Assembly: GCA_964215955.1 (NCBI GenBank)
Contig: CAXPDR010000041.1
Span: 220,761-284,760 of the forward strand
Source: GCA-2706205 sp964215955
GTDB lineage: Bacteria; Bdellovibrionota; Bacteriovoracia; Bacteriovoracales; Bacteriovoracaceae
Direction: 5' to 3'
Length of the DNA stretch: 64,000 bases
Positions 36,833-45,817 of the stretch are shown piece by piece (within the stretch, counting starts at the first letter, position 1; each line of letters starts with the position of its first letter). The notes under the pieces are model-generated. The model saw only the letters and a list, made by a program, of their open reading frames with translations. It ran no database searches and was not told the DNA's origin. Made by a program: the position numbers and the translations under genes.

Positions 36833-38428
36833 TTATCTCTCGAAAACTAATATTTCTTCATCCTCAGATTCAGATGCTGCTTCCATTAAAGCTTCAACGA
36901 TTGGACCGATAGGTTGTCCATTATTAGAAGCTCTTCTAGCAAGTTGAGAAAGACCTCTAATATTTTTGATTGAATCCACTGTCACATTTCCTCTAATATA
37001 TCTATCGACTGAAGAGTTAGCGTGAGAATTATCATATGGAGTCCATAAAAAGTCTGGGTGTTTATTCGTGTACCACTCCCCTCCAATAATATTATTATTT
37101 CTATCTAACTCGAGGTCATAAACATAGTAGGCCATATTATGAGCATCTTGATTGGAAGAATCTACGCTTGATTCACTTGGCATCGTCTCAACTAAATATT
37201 GAACTTCCATTTTGATACCAACAACTGATTTCGTTTTTCTTGCTCTATATTTTCTAAACTTATCATTCGTAAAGTTTCTCATACTTACAATAGCATCATC
37301 TAAGTTATCATACTCTTCCATTGTCTGTGGATTAAAGTATGTATAAGAATATGCTGTAACAGGGTGATTCCAAACCTCTACATCATAGGTCGCATCCATA
37401 ACGAATGATTTCTTATTTTTACCAAGTTGGTTGACAACAGTTTTATGCCAAGAACCTGGATTATTATCAAAGCAATTTTGATTTTTGATTCTTCCGTTTG
37501 CATCCGTTTCTGGATCTTTAATATTACATCTTGCACCAACAAACTTTGTTTTTTGTGAACCTGTTGCCCATAATTGTGATCCTAAAGCTTTGAGATCTGT
37601 AGGTCTAAAAGTTAACATGCTTCCATCAGCCGCTTCCACCTCAATTGTTTTAACCGGTCTTGGTAACATATATGAAGCAGGAGACCAACCATGACATATT
37701 CCCATCCAAGTAGCGACTTTTCCACCTTTTGAGAAGCCTCTAGGTCTTGCAAGCATATGATTAGTCATAGTAAATGAGCTATCACCAACTAGAATATCGT
37801 ATTTTTCAGCCGGAGATAAAAGATCTGTATCAAGCATTAATGGCTTATTGGTTCTGTGCCAATCAATCATGAATGACCACATCTCTTCAGATTGTTTTCC
37901 AGAGTTTGAAAATGCAGCCTGCATATTTCTATCAGCATATCTATAAGAAAGTTGTCCAACAGCGATTGGCCAATACCAATCAGACCATGGTTCTATATCA
38001 AGTGATCCAACTTTTAAGTCTTTCGCTTCCATATCATAAACATTACTTATAACTTCTCTACCACTAATTAAATTTTCTGCTCTATCTAGGCTTTTAATTG
38101 GCGCCCTTCCTTCAACAACATCAGCACCAGGATCAATATCCCCTAAACATACTTTTTCACCAGACTCCTCATCTGTGTGACACATTGTTGCTCTTTGAGC
38201 ATCTTTAATTTCAACATATTCACCAGATTCAATTTGATCTTCAGTAAATGCATACTTAAATGTGTTAGTTCCACAATTTCCATCTCTTTTTGGTACAGCT
38301 TTATTCATAAACTCAGCTGGATTTTCTTGAAATGATTTAAGATCAAGATCAACATCACATTTAGCAGCGAATGCTGACGGTTGAATCAAAAGTGGTGCTA
38401 AGAAAATTGTCATTTTAGATAATTTCAT
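36833..38428 (-). CDS. Secreted transglutaminase-like protein (Phytophthora GP42/elicitor type)
   Basis: A 531-residue protein with a Sec signal peptide (cleavage after AFA). The central part resembles the oomycete transglutaminase-elicitor family also found in marine bacteria: WYWPIAVGQLSYRYAD, then MGICHGWSPAS with candidate nucleophile C245, SWHKTVV with H328 and MDATYDVEVWNHP with D345 or D349. This gives a Cys-His-Asp triad in the right order and spacing. Such enzymes crosslink Gln and Lys side chains. Assignment is from motif memory and moderate. First gene of the operon with the C11 peptidase (2-nt gap) and a small secreted protein; divergent from an outer-membrane barrel. Confidence 0.65.
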   Translation of the reverse strand: MKLSKMTIFLAPLLIQPSAFAAKCDVDLDLKSFQENPAEFMNKAVPKRDGNCGTNTFKYAFTEDQIESGEYVEIKDAQRATMCHTDEESGEKVCLGDIDPGADVVEGRAPIKSLDRAENLISGREVISNVYDMEAKDLKVGSLDIEPWSDWYWPIAVGQLSYRYADRNMQAAFSNSGKQSEEMWSFMIDWHRTNKPLMLDTDLLSPAEKYDILVGDSSFTMTNHMLARPRGFSKGGKVATWMGICHGWSPASYMLPRPVKTIEVEAADGSMLTFRPTDLKALGSQLWATGSQKTKFVGARCNIKDPETDANGRIKNQNCFDNNPGSWHKTVVNQLGKNKKSFVMDATYDVEVWNHPVTAYSYTYFNPQTMEEYDNLDDAIVSMRNFTNDKFRKYRARKTKSVVGIKMEVQYLVETMPSESSVDSSNQDAHNMAYYVYDLELDRNNNIIGGEWYTNKHPDFLWTPYDNSHANSSVDRYIRGNVTVDSIKNIRGLSQLARRASNNGQPIGPIVEALMEAASESEDEEILVFER

Positions 38429-38477
38429 AAGTTTTTCCCCAATTTGTTATAGATATTTCTGTATTTTTATATTTTGA

Positions 38478-38490
38478 GGGGCTTATACAA
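38478..38490 (-). promoter_or_regulatory. Promoter-like element for the transglutaminase-like operon
   Basis: Read on the minus strand the element is TTGTATAAGCCCC. It is placed so that TATAAG would be a -10 hexamer about 50 nt before the ATG at 38428. The same sequence, with one inserted base, occurs on the other strand before the divergent barrel gene (38619-38633), so both genes share it in the same relative orientation. Confidence 0.5.
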
Positions 38491-38618
38491 GATTCGAGAT
38501 TTTTTTCTATAGCAATATGCATCAGAAGTAATTTTTACATGTTTTTTGGGGTCAAAATGCACTTTATAAAGATCTTGTTAAGGTGAGAATTTAATCCTTG
38601 TCGGAGGATGCATATCTT

Positions 38619-38633
38619 TTGTATAAGCACCCC
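38619..38633 (+). promoter_or_regulatory. Promoter-like element for the outer-membrane barrel gene
   Basis: TTGTATAAGCACCCC, with TATAAG as likely -10 and TTGTCG 17-18 bp upstream (about 38598) as a possible -35, giving a short leader to the ATG at 38659. Counterpart of the element at 38478-38490 on the opposite strand. Confidence 0.5.
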
Positions 38634-38658
38634 AGATCTAAAAAAACTAGGGGGCATA

Positions 38659-39510
38659 ATGAAAAAATTAATGACGTTGTCTGCAGTACTTATTATGGGA
38701 AGTGCGCTAGCTCAGACTAACACAAACTCAACAACTATCTCAAACACTCAAACGAAATCGGTACTAGATAACGCTGAGTTAACACTAGAGACAGAAACAG
38801 CTACGGCAAGAGACGATAGAAATGATATTGAAGGTTATGAATCTTACTATCAAATTCAACCAGGCTACAAAGTAAACAATAAGTTTAAAGTTCAGGTGGG
38901 AACAACTTATTTTATTAGAGAAATGGATGGTACAAGAGCTGAAGATGAGTCTAGAAATAAAGATGGTCTAGCTGATCTTTATACTAAACTTAATTATAAA
39001 GCTACATCTTACAAAGAAAATGGTATTGCAGATATCAGACTTCAAGCAAGACTTTATTCAGATCAAGACGATTTCTTCAAAAGAAGATATGCTTCAGATG
39101 GTAACTACCAAATTAGAAGTTATTTCGGTATGCCAATTGCTGGTGGAGTTTATATCAACAAATACGTGAGTTATTTAAGATATAAAAACTATTTTAACAA
39201 TGAATACACAAATGATTTTTCAAGAGACTATGAATTAAGAGCAAGAGTTGCTCCATCTTATATGTTAAATAACGGAGTTGAACTTGGTACAACTTTAACT
39301 TATAACCACATTTTTAAAGTTAACCAATTAAATGATTCAGAAGATGTAGATTTTGACTTAACTGCAAGATACCAATCTGGTCCTTACGCTATTCTTGGAA
39401 GAGTTGGATTTGAGGTTATGAATAATCAAGATGGTCAAACAGTATTAAAAGAAAATGAAGATGCAGGAAAAACATTTGGTTATGCTTTGACTTTAACTGC
39501 TTATCTATAA
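38659..39510 (+). CDS. Putative outer-membrane beta-barrel protein
   Basis: A 283-residue protein with a Sec signal peptide (cleavage after ALA). The mature part is made of alternating amphipathic strands (YKVNNKFKVQVGTTYFI, GYALTLTAYL) with Asp/Asn/Arg-rich turns, ending in an aromatic/hydrophobic strand, typical of outer-membrane barrels with about 12 strands. The ATG at 38659 follows AGGGGG; an ATG at 38608 in the same frame lies upstream of the probable -10 and is rejected. Divergent from the transglutaminase-like operon; monocistronic with its own terminator. Confidence 0.8.
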   Translation: MKKLMTLSAVLIMGSALAQTNTNSTTISNTQTKSVLDNAELTLETETATARDDRNDIEGYESYYQIQPGYKVNNKFKVQVGTTYFIREMDGTRAEDESRNKDGLADLYTKLNYKATSYKENGIADIRLQARLYSDQDDFFKRRYASDGNYQIRSYFGMPIAGGVYINKYVSYLRYKNYFNNEYTNDFSRDYELRARVAPSYMLNNGVELGTTLTYNHIFKVNQLNDSEDVDFDLTARYQSGPYAILGRVGFEVMNNQDGQTVLKENEDAGKTFGYALTLTAYL

Positions 39511-39535
39511 GTAAATTAAATTTTATCATAAAGAA

Positions 39536-39568
39536 AAAGGGTCCAGATCAGATTGGGCCCTTTTTTTT
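39536..39568 (+). terminator. Rho-independent terminator of the barrel gene
   Basis: 9-bp stem AAAGGGTCC (39536-39544) / GGGCCCTTT (39555-39563), one G-U pair, 10-nt loop, then T-run to 39568. The run reaches the stop codon of the convergent lipoprotein gene. Confidence 0.88.
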
Positions 39569-41111
39569 ATTCCTTAAGTCTATAAACACATCTAAATCCA
39601 ATTTCGGCTCTGGCAGACTCCTTAGTTAAAGAAAGGGATAAGCTATAAATTCCTGCATAATTTCCGTATTGATAAGCTCCACCTCTAACAGCGTAACCTC
39701 CAACACCTCCCTCGACTTGTCCGATCCCATAAGAACTATCATAACTTGAATAAGGTAAGTTAGCTGGATTAAATGGTAAAAAGTCATTATTTAATATATT
39801 TCCATTACAAAAGTCTGAATCTATTTCTCTCCAGGAATCATTACATGTCACAGGTACCCTCGTCACTTTTTCTTCTTTTCCCCAATCAACCCATTCAGCA
39901 ATATTTCCAGAGATATCAAAAATTTGCTCTCCATTTTTTAATGTATGTATCGCCTTACTATTTCTGGTTAAACCTTGATCTAAGGTAGAAATATTATAAC
40001 TACAAACTGAGTTCAATCCAGTATTCCCTTGATAAATACATCCTGTTCCAACAGTTCCGCCTGACCAGTTTAAAGGATTAGCTTCAATTTCTTCAGCAAC
40101 AACCATCCACTCTGAGTTTGAAATTAAATCAAAATCATCCCCAAGACTTTTACAAGCTTTCTTGGCCGTTTCACTGTCTAACATTCTCCATGGTTTTCCT
40201 ATATAGCTTGCTCCTGGCTTGTAAGTGTTGAGTCCCCAATTAGAGCTTGAACAATTGGCTTCGGCACACCCATCAGAATCGACTTCATAACCATCTACAA
40301 TATTATCACTATCTAAGTCGGCCCATGCCTTAGCTTCATATTTCATTACACAAAAAGGATTAATCCCTAATGCATTATCTTCACCAACTTCAACATATCC
40401 ATCCGGACATCTTAAAAGATTGTAAGCGGCATAAACAATAGAGCAAATGGACTCTTTATTAGAAATATTTCTTCTTTTTGCATAGACACTATATACAGTT
40501 CCCGGTGGTAAGGAAGAAGACTCTAACTCAATAAAACCAGATGTTGCTTTGCCTTTAGCAATCTCACTTGTACAACTGCTATTTGAATGCAATGTGACTG
40601 TATCTCCAGGATTAACACCGTAGACAAGGAATTTAGGATTGCGCTCAATATCATTGAACTTCACAGGAAAGGTTTTTAAGATGAGATAAGGAGGATCCGG
40701 AAAATTCTTAGTCAAAATACTTTGCGCCACTTGATTTCTATCCAATAGACCCTTGGTATCTTTAATTTTGACGTTGAATGTATACAATTTACCACTTTCT
40801 AAATTACTAACCTGAATTTTCGATGCTGGGGCAGCAATTTTATCAGCGAGAATTGGTGTTCCACCACTTAAGTCATAAACATAATATTCTTTTGCATCAT
40901 CTGATTCTTTCCAATTTAAAACCACAGAAGAATCAGATACACCCGTTATGGACTTTAATCCCTCAAAATATCCCAATGAATCAAATGTGCTTTCATTAAG
41001 AGACTCTCCTGCAGGATTCGAACCTTGCTCATCAAAGTCTTTTGTTTCACAGCTAATTAAGCTAAGTGTAAGAGCAAGAATGAATATACAGTCTCTTTTA
41101 AAAAGTCTCAT
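39567..41111 (-). CDS. Lipoprotein with FnIII-like and FGE-sulfatase domains
   Basis: A 514-residue lipoprotein (lipobox SLISC, C21). A fibronectin-III-like module spans about 55-135 (SVVLNWKESDDAKEYYVY, ESGKLYTFNVKI). The C-terminal ~270 residues form a formylglycine-generating-enzyme/SUMF1-like fold: MKYEAKAW, WRMLDSETAKKACKSLG, SNSEWMVVAEEI, DISGNIAEWVDW, VRGGAYQY and GFRCVY at the end. Most bacterial lipoproteins with this fold are binding or structural rather than sulfatase-activating. Likely surface exposed. Stand-alone gene. Confidence 0.87.
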   Translation of the reverse strand: MRLFKRDCIFILALTLSLISCETKDFDEQGSNPAGESLNESTFDSLGYFEGLKSITGVSDSSVVLNWKESDDAKEYYVYDLSGGTPILADKIAAPASKIQVSNLESGKLYTFNVKIKDTKGLLDRNQVAQSILTKNFPDPPYLILKTFPVKFNDIERNPKFLVYGVNPGDTVTLHSNSSCTSEIAKGKATSGFIELESSSLPPGTVYSVYAKRRNISNKESICSIVYAAYNLLRCPDGYVEVGEDNALGINPFCVMKYEAKAWADLDSDNIVDGYEVDSDGCAEANCSSSNWGLNTYKPGASYIGKPWRMLDSETAKKACKSLGDDFDLISNSEWMVVAEEIEANPLNWSGGTVGTGCIYQGNTGLNSVCSYNISTLDQGLTRNSKAIHTLKNGEQIFDISGNIAEWVDWGKEEKVTRVPVTCNDSWREIDSDFCNGNILNNDFLPFNPANLPYSSYDSSYGIGQVEGGVGGYAVRGGAYQYGNYAGIYSLSLSLTKESARAEIGFRCVYRLKE

Positions 41112-41269
41112 AATACTTATATTTTATCGGATAACTGACTATTTTCATTAAATATATTAGACGGTTTTTTTATTTTGTTGATTTCCTAAACAGACTGATT
41201 CTTATCTATACATCTTACTGCACAGTAAAAGCAAAACTTGAAAAGAGTTTGGACATTAGCGTCTTAAAT

Positions 41270-41304
41270 TTAAACAAAAAAGGGAAAAGCTTGGCTTTTC
41301 CCTT
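41270..41304 (-). terminator. Terminator of the metzincin-like gene
   Basis: 11-bp stem AAGGGAAAAGC (41280-41290) / GCTTTTCCCTT (41294-41304), TTG loop, followed in the minus direction by a T-rich run. Confidence 0.85.
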
Positions 41305-41331
41305 AATTTATTTATCCAATAAAAATAAGTT

Positions 41332-42042
41332 TTAGTTTTCTATTCCACCTTCAGCTAACAACTCTGCAGCGACTTGTCCAGCAATAGAGCCAACAACATA
41401 AGGCACTTCTTCACGCATATTTTCATTTCCATGCAAAAAGCCTAAAAGATGGAGCCATTCATGGACTAAATTTGCCACCATTTGGCTAGATTTATAGTTA
41501 CGATAAAATTTCCAATTTAAAGCAATCCACTTACTTGAGTGAGGGTTTGTAGATCCTATAACTCCACGACACCATCTGGCCCTTCTTATATTTCGTTCAA
41601 ACCACGTACAAATTTTCACATAAGAGTTAATATTCATTTCACCAAGGGTATCAGGGCGCATTCTCTCATCACCATTCATTATAAGACTATAGATTTCTTC
41701 ATTAGTCATTTTTTCGTTTTTGTTATTCCAAAGATATGGTTTTTGATATGCTCTTTGACCTTTTGAATTTATATAAGAAAGAACTCTTAACTTAAATCTC
41801 TCACTATTCATTACATCAGGTAAAATTTCTAATGCTCTTTCAAATCTCATTTTTTGATCACCTGATGGGAAAGTCCACTCCTCAGGAACAACAACTAAAT
41901 ACTGGGATTCAATTGCTTTGTGATCAAGATGATAGTGCTCATCGTATTTAAGAACTGGCTCAATACCTTCAATCATTTCTGCTTTAACGGTAGTTGAAAA
42001 CACGAGGATAAGACAAATAAACATCCTGTTTATCAGTGACAT
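41332..42042 (-). CDS. Small secreted metzincin-type metalloprotease
   Basis: A 236-residue protein with a Sec signal peptide (cleavage after VKA). Near the C-terminus it carries the complete extended zinc motif HExxHxxGxxH (HEWLHLLGFLH: H194, E195, H198, H204), which defines metzincin metallopeptidases. Upstream strands and a Cys pair (KICTW, RWCRG) complete a small catalytic domain. I do not see an obvious Met-turn after the motif, so the subfamily is unclear. The ATG at 42042 with AAGGAG is preferred to 42072. Stand-alone gene with a strong terminator. Confidence 0.78.
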   Translation of the reverse strand: MSLINRMFICLILVFSTTVKAEMIEGIEPVLKYDEHYHLDHKAIESQYLVVVPEEWTFPSGDQKMRFERALEILPDVMNSERFKLRVLSYINSKGQRAYQKPYLWNNKNEKMTNEEIYSLIMNGDERMRPDTLGEMNINSYVKICTWFERNIRRARWCRGVIGSTNPHSSKWIALNWKFYRNYKSSQMVANLVHEWLHLLGFLHGNENMREEVPYVVGSIAGQVAAELLAEGGIEN

Positions 42043-42153
42043 AAAAACTCCTTTTTTATCTCTCAAAATCATGCGTATGCGTGTGTTGTATTTTAATTGT
42101 AATACAATTTAAGATTTACTGCATGAGACAGAAGTTTTTTCCTATAAGTCCTG

Positions 42154-43347
42154 TTAATGGGGAAATGAAGCCTTTATTCCTTTACATCGAGGAGAGATCT
42201 CAGGGTCAAAAGCTTCTATAATTTCAACTTTTGCCCCCTTTTCCTTAAGATAGATTGCTCTGTCGAGAAGAATATAAGTTTCAATGGCTTCACCTATATA
42301 TCTTGAAAATGCATAGTAAGTCGTAAAATATTCAACTAATTCTCTATTTTGATTAGAATAAAAAAAAGACTCAACCTCATCTTTAGATAATGGGCTAATA
42401 TCCGAACAATATTTATCTATTGAATCTAAATAGAACTCATAGAAACTTAATTTATATAGGTTTCTTCTTGAATTACTCATTGAGAAAAAACCATATTGGT
42501 CGTGTTTCTTACCAAGTAAGTGATAAAAGCTATATTTATAATCTATAATCTTAAGCCGAAATTGATAAAGATTTAATTCGACTTTATTAAAACTAAGGGT
42601 AGCACTACTTAATGCTCTTGTATTTAGCTCGAAGTCAATCGCATGAGATGAAAGCTTATAATCATCTTCATCTTTCATTTTGGAATAGCAACATGAAAAA
42701 AGCATGGAATCAACGAAATGATTTTCTCCGAATAACTTTATAAGTTCGGTTCCAAAACTTCCACAACAATGTAAACCTATCCCAAATTCAAAGTCTTTAT
42801 CTTCAAAATTATCTTTGCAGACATCAAATTCTTTAAAGGAAATTGCTTTTTTTGTGTTTTTCTTAATTTTTTCCTGTCCCGTCCTAATCAGATCAGTATC
42901 GTAATCAAAAACAGTAGGTTCCATATTTAAGTGTTCAGCCATAAATACAGAAAGATTTCCTACCCCACCACCAAAATCAGCTACCTTTTTAGTTCTATGA
43001 GAATTAAGTAACGTTTCTAATTGATGTAATTCATGTTGTTTCTTCTTGTTTCCTAGGACATTTAGTTTATTTTTATTTAAGGGTAATTTTTTAAATTGAG
43101 AATTTAATTTTATATCTTTAATTAGCTTCAACCATTCTTCATCTTCAATTAAGTCATACTCCCTACCTGCATCAAAACGTGCCTTCTCAAGTGGAGTTAA
43201 CTTCTGATATAAATCATAAAAATGATGCTTAATTCGTCCATCAAAGTTTTTTAAAACATCTAAATCATTTTGAGTTACCAAATAAAGATAATTTTGGATA
43301 ATTAATTTTATAACTTCTATTCTATTTTCTAGACTACTATATTCCAC
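42154..43347 (-). CDS. METTL25/RRNAD1-like methyltransferase
   Basis: A 397-residue protein with a SAM-binding Rossmann region in the middle: motif I VADFGGGVGNLS, then VFDYDTDLI, and the family-specific GLHCCGSFG and FSCCYSKM segments seen in the Methyltransf_32 (METTL25/RRNAD1) family. The cysteine-rich motifs near the active site are typical of that family, whose substrates are poorly known. No signal peptide. Divergent from the CBS-domain gene at 43406. Confidence 0.75.
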   Translation of the reverse strand: MEYSSLENRIEVIKLIIQNYLYLVTQNDLDVLKNFDGRIKHHFYDLYQKLTPLEKARFDAGREYDLIEDEEWLKLIKDIKLNSQFKKLPLNKNKLNVLGNKKKQHELHQLETLLNSHRTKKVADFGGGVGNLSVFMAEHLNMEPTVFDYDTDLIRTGQEKIKKNTKKAISFKEFDVCKDNFEDKDFEFGIGLHCCGSFGTELIKLFGENHFVDSMLFSCCYSKMKDEDDYKLSSHAIDFELNTRALSSATLSFNKVELNLYQFRLKIIDYKYSFYHLLGKKHDQYGFFSMSNSRRNLYKLSFYEFYLDSIDKYCSDISPLSKDEVESFFYSNQNRELVEYFTTYYAFSRYIGEAIETYILLDRAIYLKEKGAKVEIIEAFDPEISPRCKGIKASFPH

Positions 43348-43405
43348 TATTATTATTTTAAACTTAAAGCTATGAAAAACAAAGATTTTATATGAAAATG
43401 AGTCT

Positions 43406-44020
43406 ATGAGTTTTCTTGTTTCATTTAATGGTCAATTTTCTCCTTATAAGCTTCCAGACCTTTCTCACTATGATCGTATTAGAAAGATATATAAATCTCA
43501 AACAATGGGTTCAGAATTTGACTCACACTTATCGGAAAAAATTGAACAAAAACAGGGTTCTAAGTCTAAAAATCTGGCTAAGGCTTCATTAAGTAAATAT
43601 CAAAAAATCCAAAAATCTTTTGAAACTCAGAAAATTCCACTACATGCTAGGGAATTGATGACATCCAATATATATTGCTTTTCCCCAACAAAACAGGTTT
43701 CCGAGGCTCTAGATTATATCAAGGAAAACCAAATACATCATCTACCTATAATTAATGAAAATAATATACTCGTTGGACTAGTAAGTGACAGAGATCTTTT
43801 AAAAGCCTCTCCAAATGAATTCATATCAAATATCATGACTAAGGAAGTTATTGCGTGTTTGGATAATACTCGAATTCAAGATATTGCAAAAATTATGCTT
43901 CATGAAAATATAAATTCAATCCCAATCATAAATAATGATTACAATCTCCTGGGAATTCTCACCACAAGAGATATCCTACACTTTATGACAAGAATTGCTC
44001 ACTTACAGGAATTGGCCTAA
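43406..44020 (+). CDS. CBS-domain pair protein
   Basis: A 204-residue cytoplasmic protein with two CBS motifs in the C-terminal 125 residues (ARELMTSNIYCFSP...HHLPIINENNILVGLVSDRDLL and SNIMTKEV...INSIPIINNDYNLLGILTTRDIL, quoted as fragments). CBS pairs bind adenine nucleotides and regulate partner proteins. The N-terminal ~75 residues are basic, Ser/Gln-rich and unrecognised. No linked enzyme domain, so its partner is unknown. The stop overlaps the convergent binding-protein gene by 4 nt. Confidence 0.88.
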   Translation: MSFLVSFNGQFSPYKLPDLSHYDRIRKIYKSQTMGSEFDSHLSEKIEQKQGSKSKNLAKASLSKYQKIQKSFETQKIPLHARELMTSNIYCFSPTKQVSEALDYIKENQIHHLPIINENNILVGLVSDRDLLKASPNEFISNIMTKEVIACLDNTRIQDIAKIMLHENINSIPIINNDYNLLGILTTRDILHFMTRIAHLQELA

Positions 44021-44748
44021 GGTAAGTTTTGAGTTAGAATATTTCGATAGAGCTTCCGATTCACTCTAATTTCATCATTAAACATTTTTAAAAGGCGCTT
44101 TAAACCTACAACCTTAGGATTGAAACCGATATAAAAAGGGTTTCTCTCGCCGCAGTACCCTTTCAAAAGAGTATTTTTAAAATGGAACTTAGAAACATTC
44201 TCATCTTCCACAAAGAAATCTATTTTACTAGTATCTACCATTTTTTTTAGTCTATTTAGAGCTTGATTTCCACTCAAAGTATAAACTGCGCCACGATTTG
44301 ATCTATGTTGAATAATATAATTATCAAAAATTCTTCCATAAGAGTAGCCTTCTATAATTCCTAATTTTTTGGAATTTAACTTACTGAGCTCAATATCGAT
44401 GATTTCTTTTTTGATCCCAAACAAACAACTTCTATAAAGTGCAGTTGGAGATGAGGTGAACTTTAGTCCTGGTGCTTCAATAGGGACAGCTGTTAATAGT
44501 CCATCAAACTCATTTTTACTTACCTTATCAACAGCTCTTGCCCAAGGTAAAAAAGTAACATCGAGTTTAACTCCATTTTTGCTGGCCAGTTCCGACAAAA
44601 ACTGAGTGACAATCCCTTTATTTTTCATACTAGGGCAAGTATAGGGACACCAATCTGCGGCGACCATTCTTAATGTCGTCCCTACTTTACTAGTTCCAAA
44701 AGAATTTAAACTAAGTAAGATAAGAAAACTAAGAATGAAAATTTTCAT
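44017..44748 (-). CDS. Periplasmic solute-binding protein, family 3-like
   Basis: A 243-residue secreted protein with a Sec signal peptide (cleavage near SFG). The fold pattern matches family 3 extracellular solute-binding proteins: LRMVAADWCPYTCP, FLPWARAVDKV, GLLTAVP and VDFFVEDE-like C-lobe segments. The CPYTCP motif and lack of transporter genes nearby resemble the orphan periplasmic binding proteins common in marine proteobacteria. Either ATG 44748 or GTG 44763 may be the start; neither has a good ribosome site. It overlaps the pyrophosphatase gene by 20 nt and is probably co-transcribed. Confidence 0.8.
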   Translation of the reverse strand: MKIFILSFLILLSLNSFGTSKVGTTLRMVAADWCPYTCPSMKNKGIVTQFLSELASKNGVKLDVTFLPWARAVDKVSKNEFDGLLTAVPIEAPGLKFTSSPTALYRSCLFGIKKEIIDIELSKLNSKKLGIIEGYSYGRIFDNYIIQHRSNRGAVYTLSGNQALNRLKKMVDTSKIDFFVEDENVSKFHFKNTLLKGYCGERNPFYIGFNPKVVGLKRLLKMFNDEIRVNRKLYRNILTQNLP

Positions 44749-45379
44749 GGTAATCTTTTTCACCCATCTCTATAACCTTCAAAACCTCTTCTCTCCCATA
44801 AACTTCAGCTATTTCCACTTTTGGAACTGCTCCGCCTGGTATTTCTTTATAGGTTAAAAAGTAGTGCTGAATACTATCAAGTAAGTTCTTTGGCATCTCA
44901 GAAATATCTCTTAAAGAACCATAAGTTGCGTCATCTTTAAGAACAGCGATAATTTTATCATCGACTTCAGAGTGGTCTAGCATTCGCAATCCACCTATTG
45001 GAATCGCTTCCAGTAAAATATCTCCATGCTTTATATTTCTATCAGTAAGAACACAAATATCAATAGGATCATCATCTCCAACTAATCCAGATCGATCTAG
45101 TACTTTATTAGCGTGATCGGCCGAATGAGTTTTCGAATAGGTTTTTGGTATAAAACCATACAAACAAGGAATGATGTTGGAAAACTTCTGTGGTCTATCT
45201 ATTTTTAGATAGCCCGTATCTTTATCCAACTCATACTTCACCCTATTCTCAGGAACAATTTCAATATAAGTATTTAAAACCTCTTGGTTCTTATCGTTCC
45301 AAAGATCAATACCATGCCAAGGGTGAGCTTTAAAAAGGTTGCTTTTCTTAATAATTTCAATAATTTCTTTTTCTTTCAT
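44729..45379 (-). CDS. ppa: Inorganic pyrophosphatase
   Basis: A 216-residue family I soluble pyrophosphatase that hydrolyses pyrophosphate to phosphate and drives biosynthesis. The signature GDDDPIDICVL with its metal-binding aspartates is intact, as are YGFIPKTYS and the Lys/Tyr contacts around YLKIDRPQ. Slightly longer than the hexameric bacterial type (~175 residues) because of N-terminal and loop insertions. It precedes and overlaps the solute-binding protein gene. Confidence 0.93.
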   Translation of the reverse strand: MKEKEIIEIIKKSNLFKAHPWHGIDLWNDKNQEVLNTYIEIVPENRVKYELDKDTGYLKIDRPQKFSNIIPCLYGFIPKTYSKTHSADHANKVLDRSGLVGDDDPIDICVLTDRNIKHGDILLEAIPIGGLRMLDHSEVDDKIIAVLKDDATYGSLRDISEMPKNLLDSIQHYFLTYKEIPGGAVPKVEIAEVYGREEVLKVIEMGEKDYHENFHS

Positions 45380-45493
45380 TTTCCCTACTTTAAGACTATT
45401 TATTCTAGCAGATAATTCTTTAAAGAAAATCTAAACTGTATTGAAAAAGCCTAAAATTTAAGGATATGATGAAAAGAATAGCGAGCAATCAAT

Positions 45494-45817
45494 ATGAGAT
45501 CAAAAAAAACTGATAAATTAAATACTTATCTGACAGAAGGAACTGTTTGGAAAGTCGATGGTCCAGCTGGTTGGTACTTTCTAAGTATGGAAAAAACTCT
45601 ATCCCAATTGATTCGAACACAATTCTCAAGTGATGAAGAAGGTTGGGGTCGCTTAAAAGCAACACTTTCCCTGCCAAAATCGAGCTGGAACTCAGCCATT
45701 TGGTTTGACACAAAACTTGAATGTTATTTAATACCTATCAAAAAGGAAATTAGAGCGATTGAAGGGATTACTGATGGAACATATATTCAGTTACAGTTCC
45801 AAATTGCATCAGACTAA
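45494..45817 (+). CDS. DUF1905 family protein
   Basis: A 107-residue protein of the small beta-barrel family DUF1905: GPAGWYFLSM, then EEGWGRLKATL, SSWNSAIWFD and YLIPIKKEIR, ending with a G-x-x-x-x-x-Q strand. Function is unknown in the family. The stop overlaps the convergent glycosylase-like gene by 9 nt. Confidence 0.82.
   Translation: MRSKKTDKLNTYLTEGTVWKVDGPAGWYFLSMEKTLSQLIRTQFSSDEEGWGRLKATLSLPKSSWNSAIWFDTKLECYLIPIKKEIRAIEGITDGTYIQLQFQIASD

Noticed and set aside
45489..45713. Minus-strand frames opposite the DUF1905 gene
   Set aside because: The plus-strand frame matches a known family across its length; the antisense frames match nothing.
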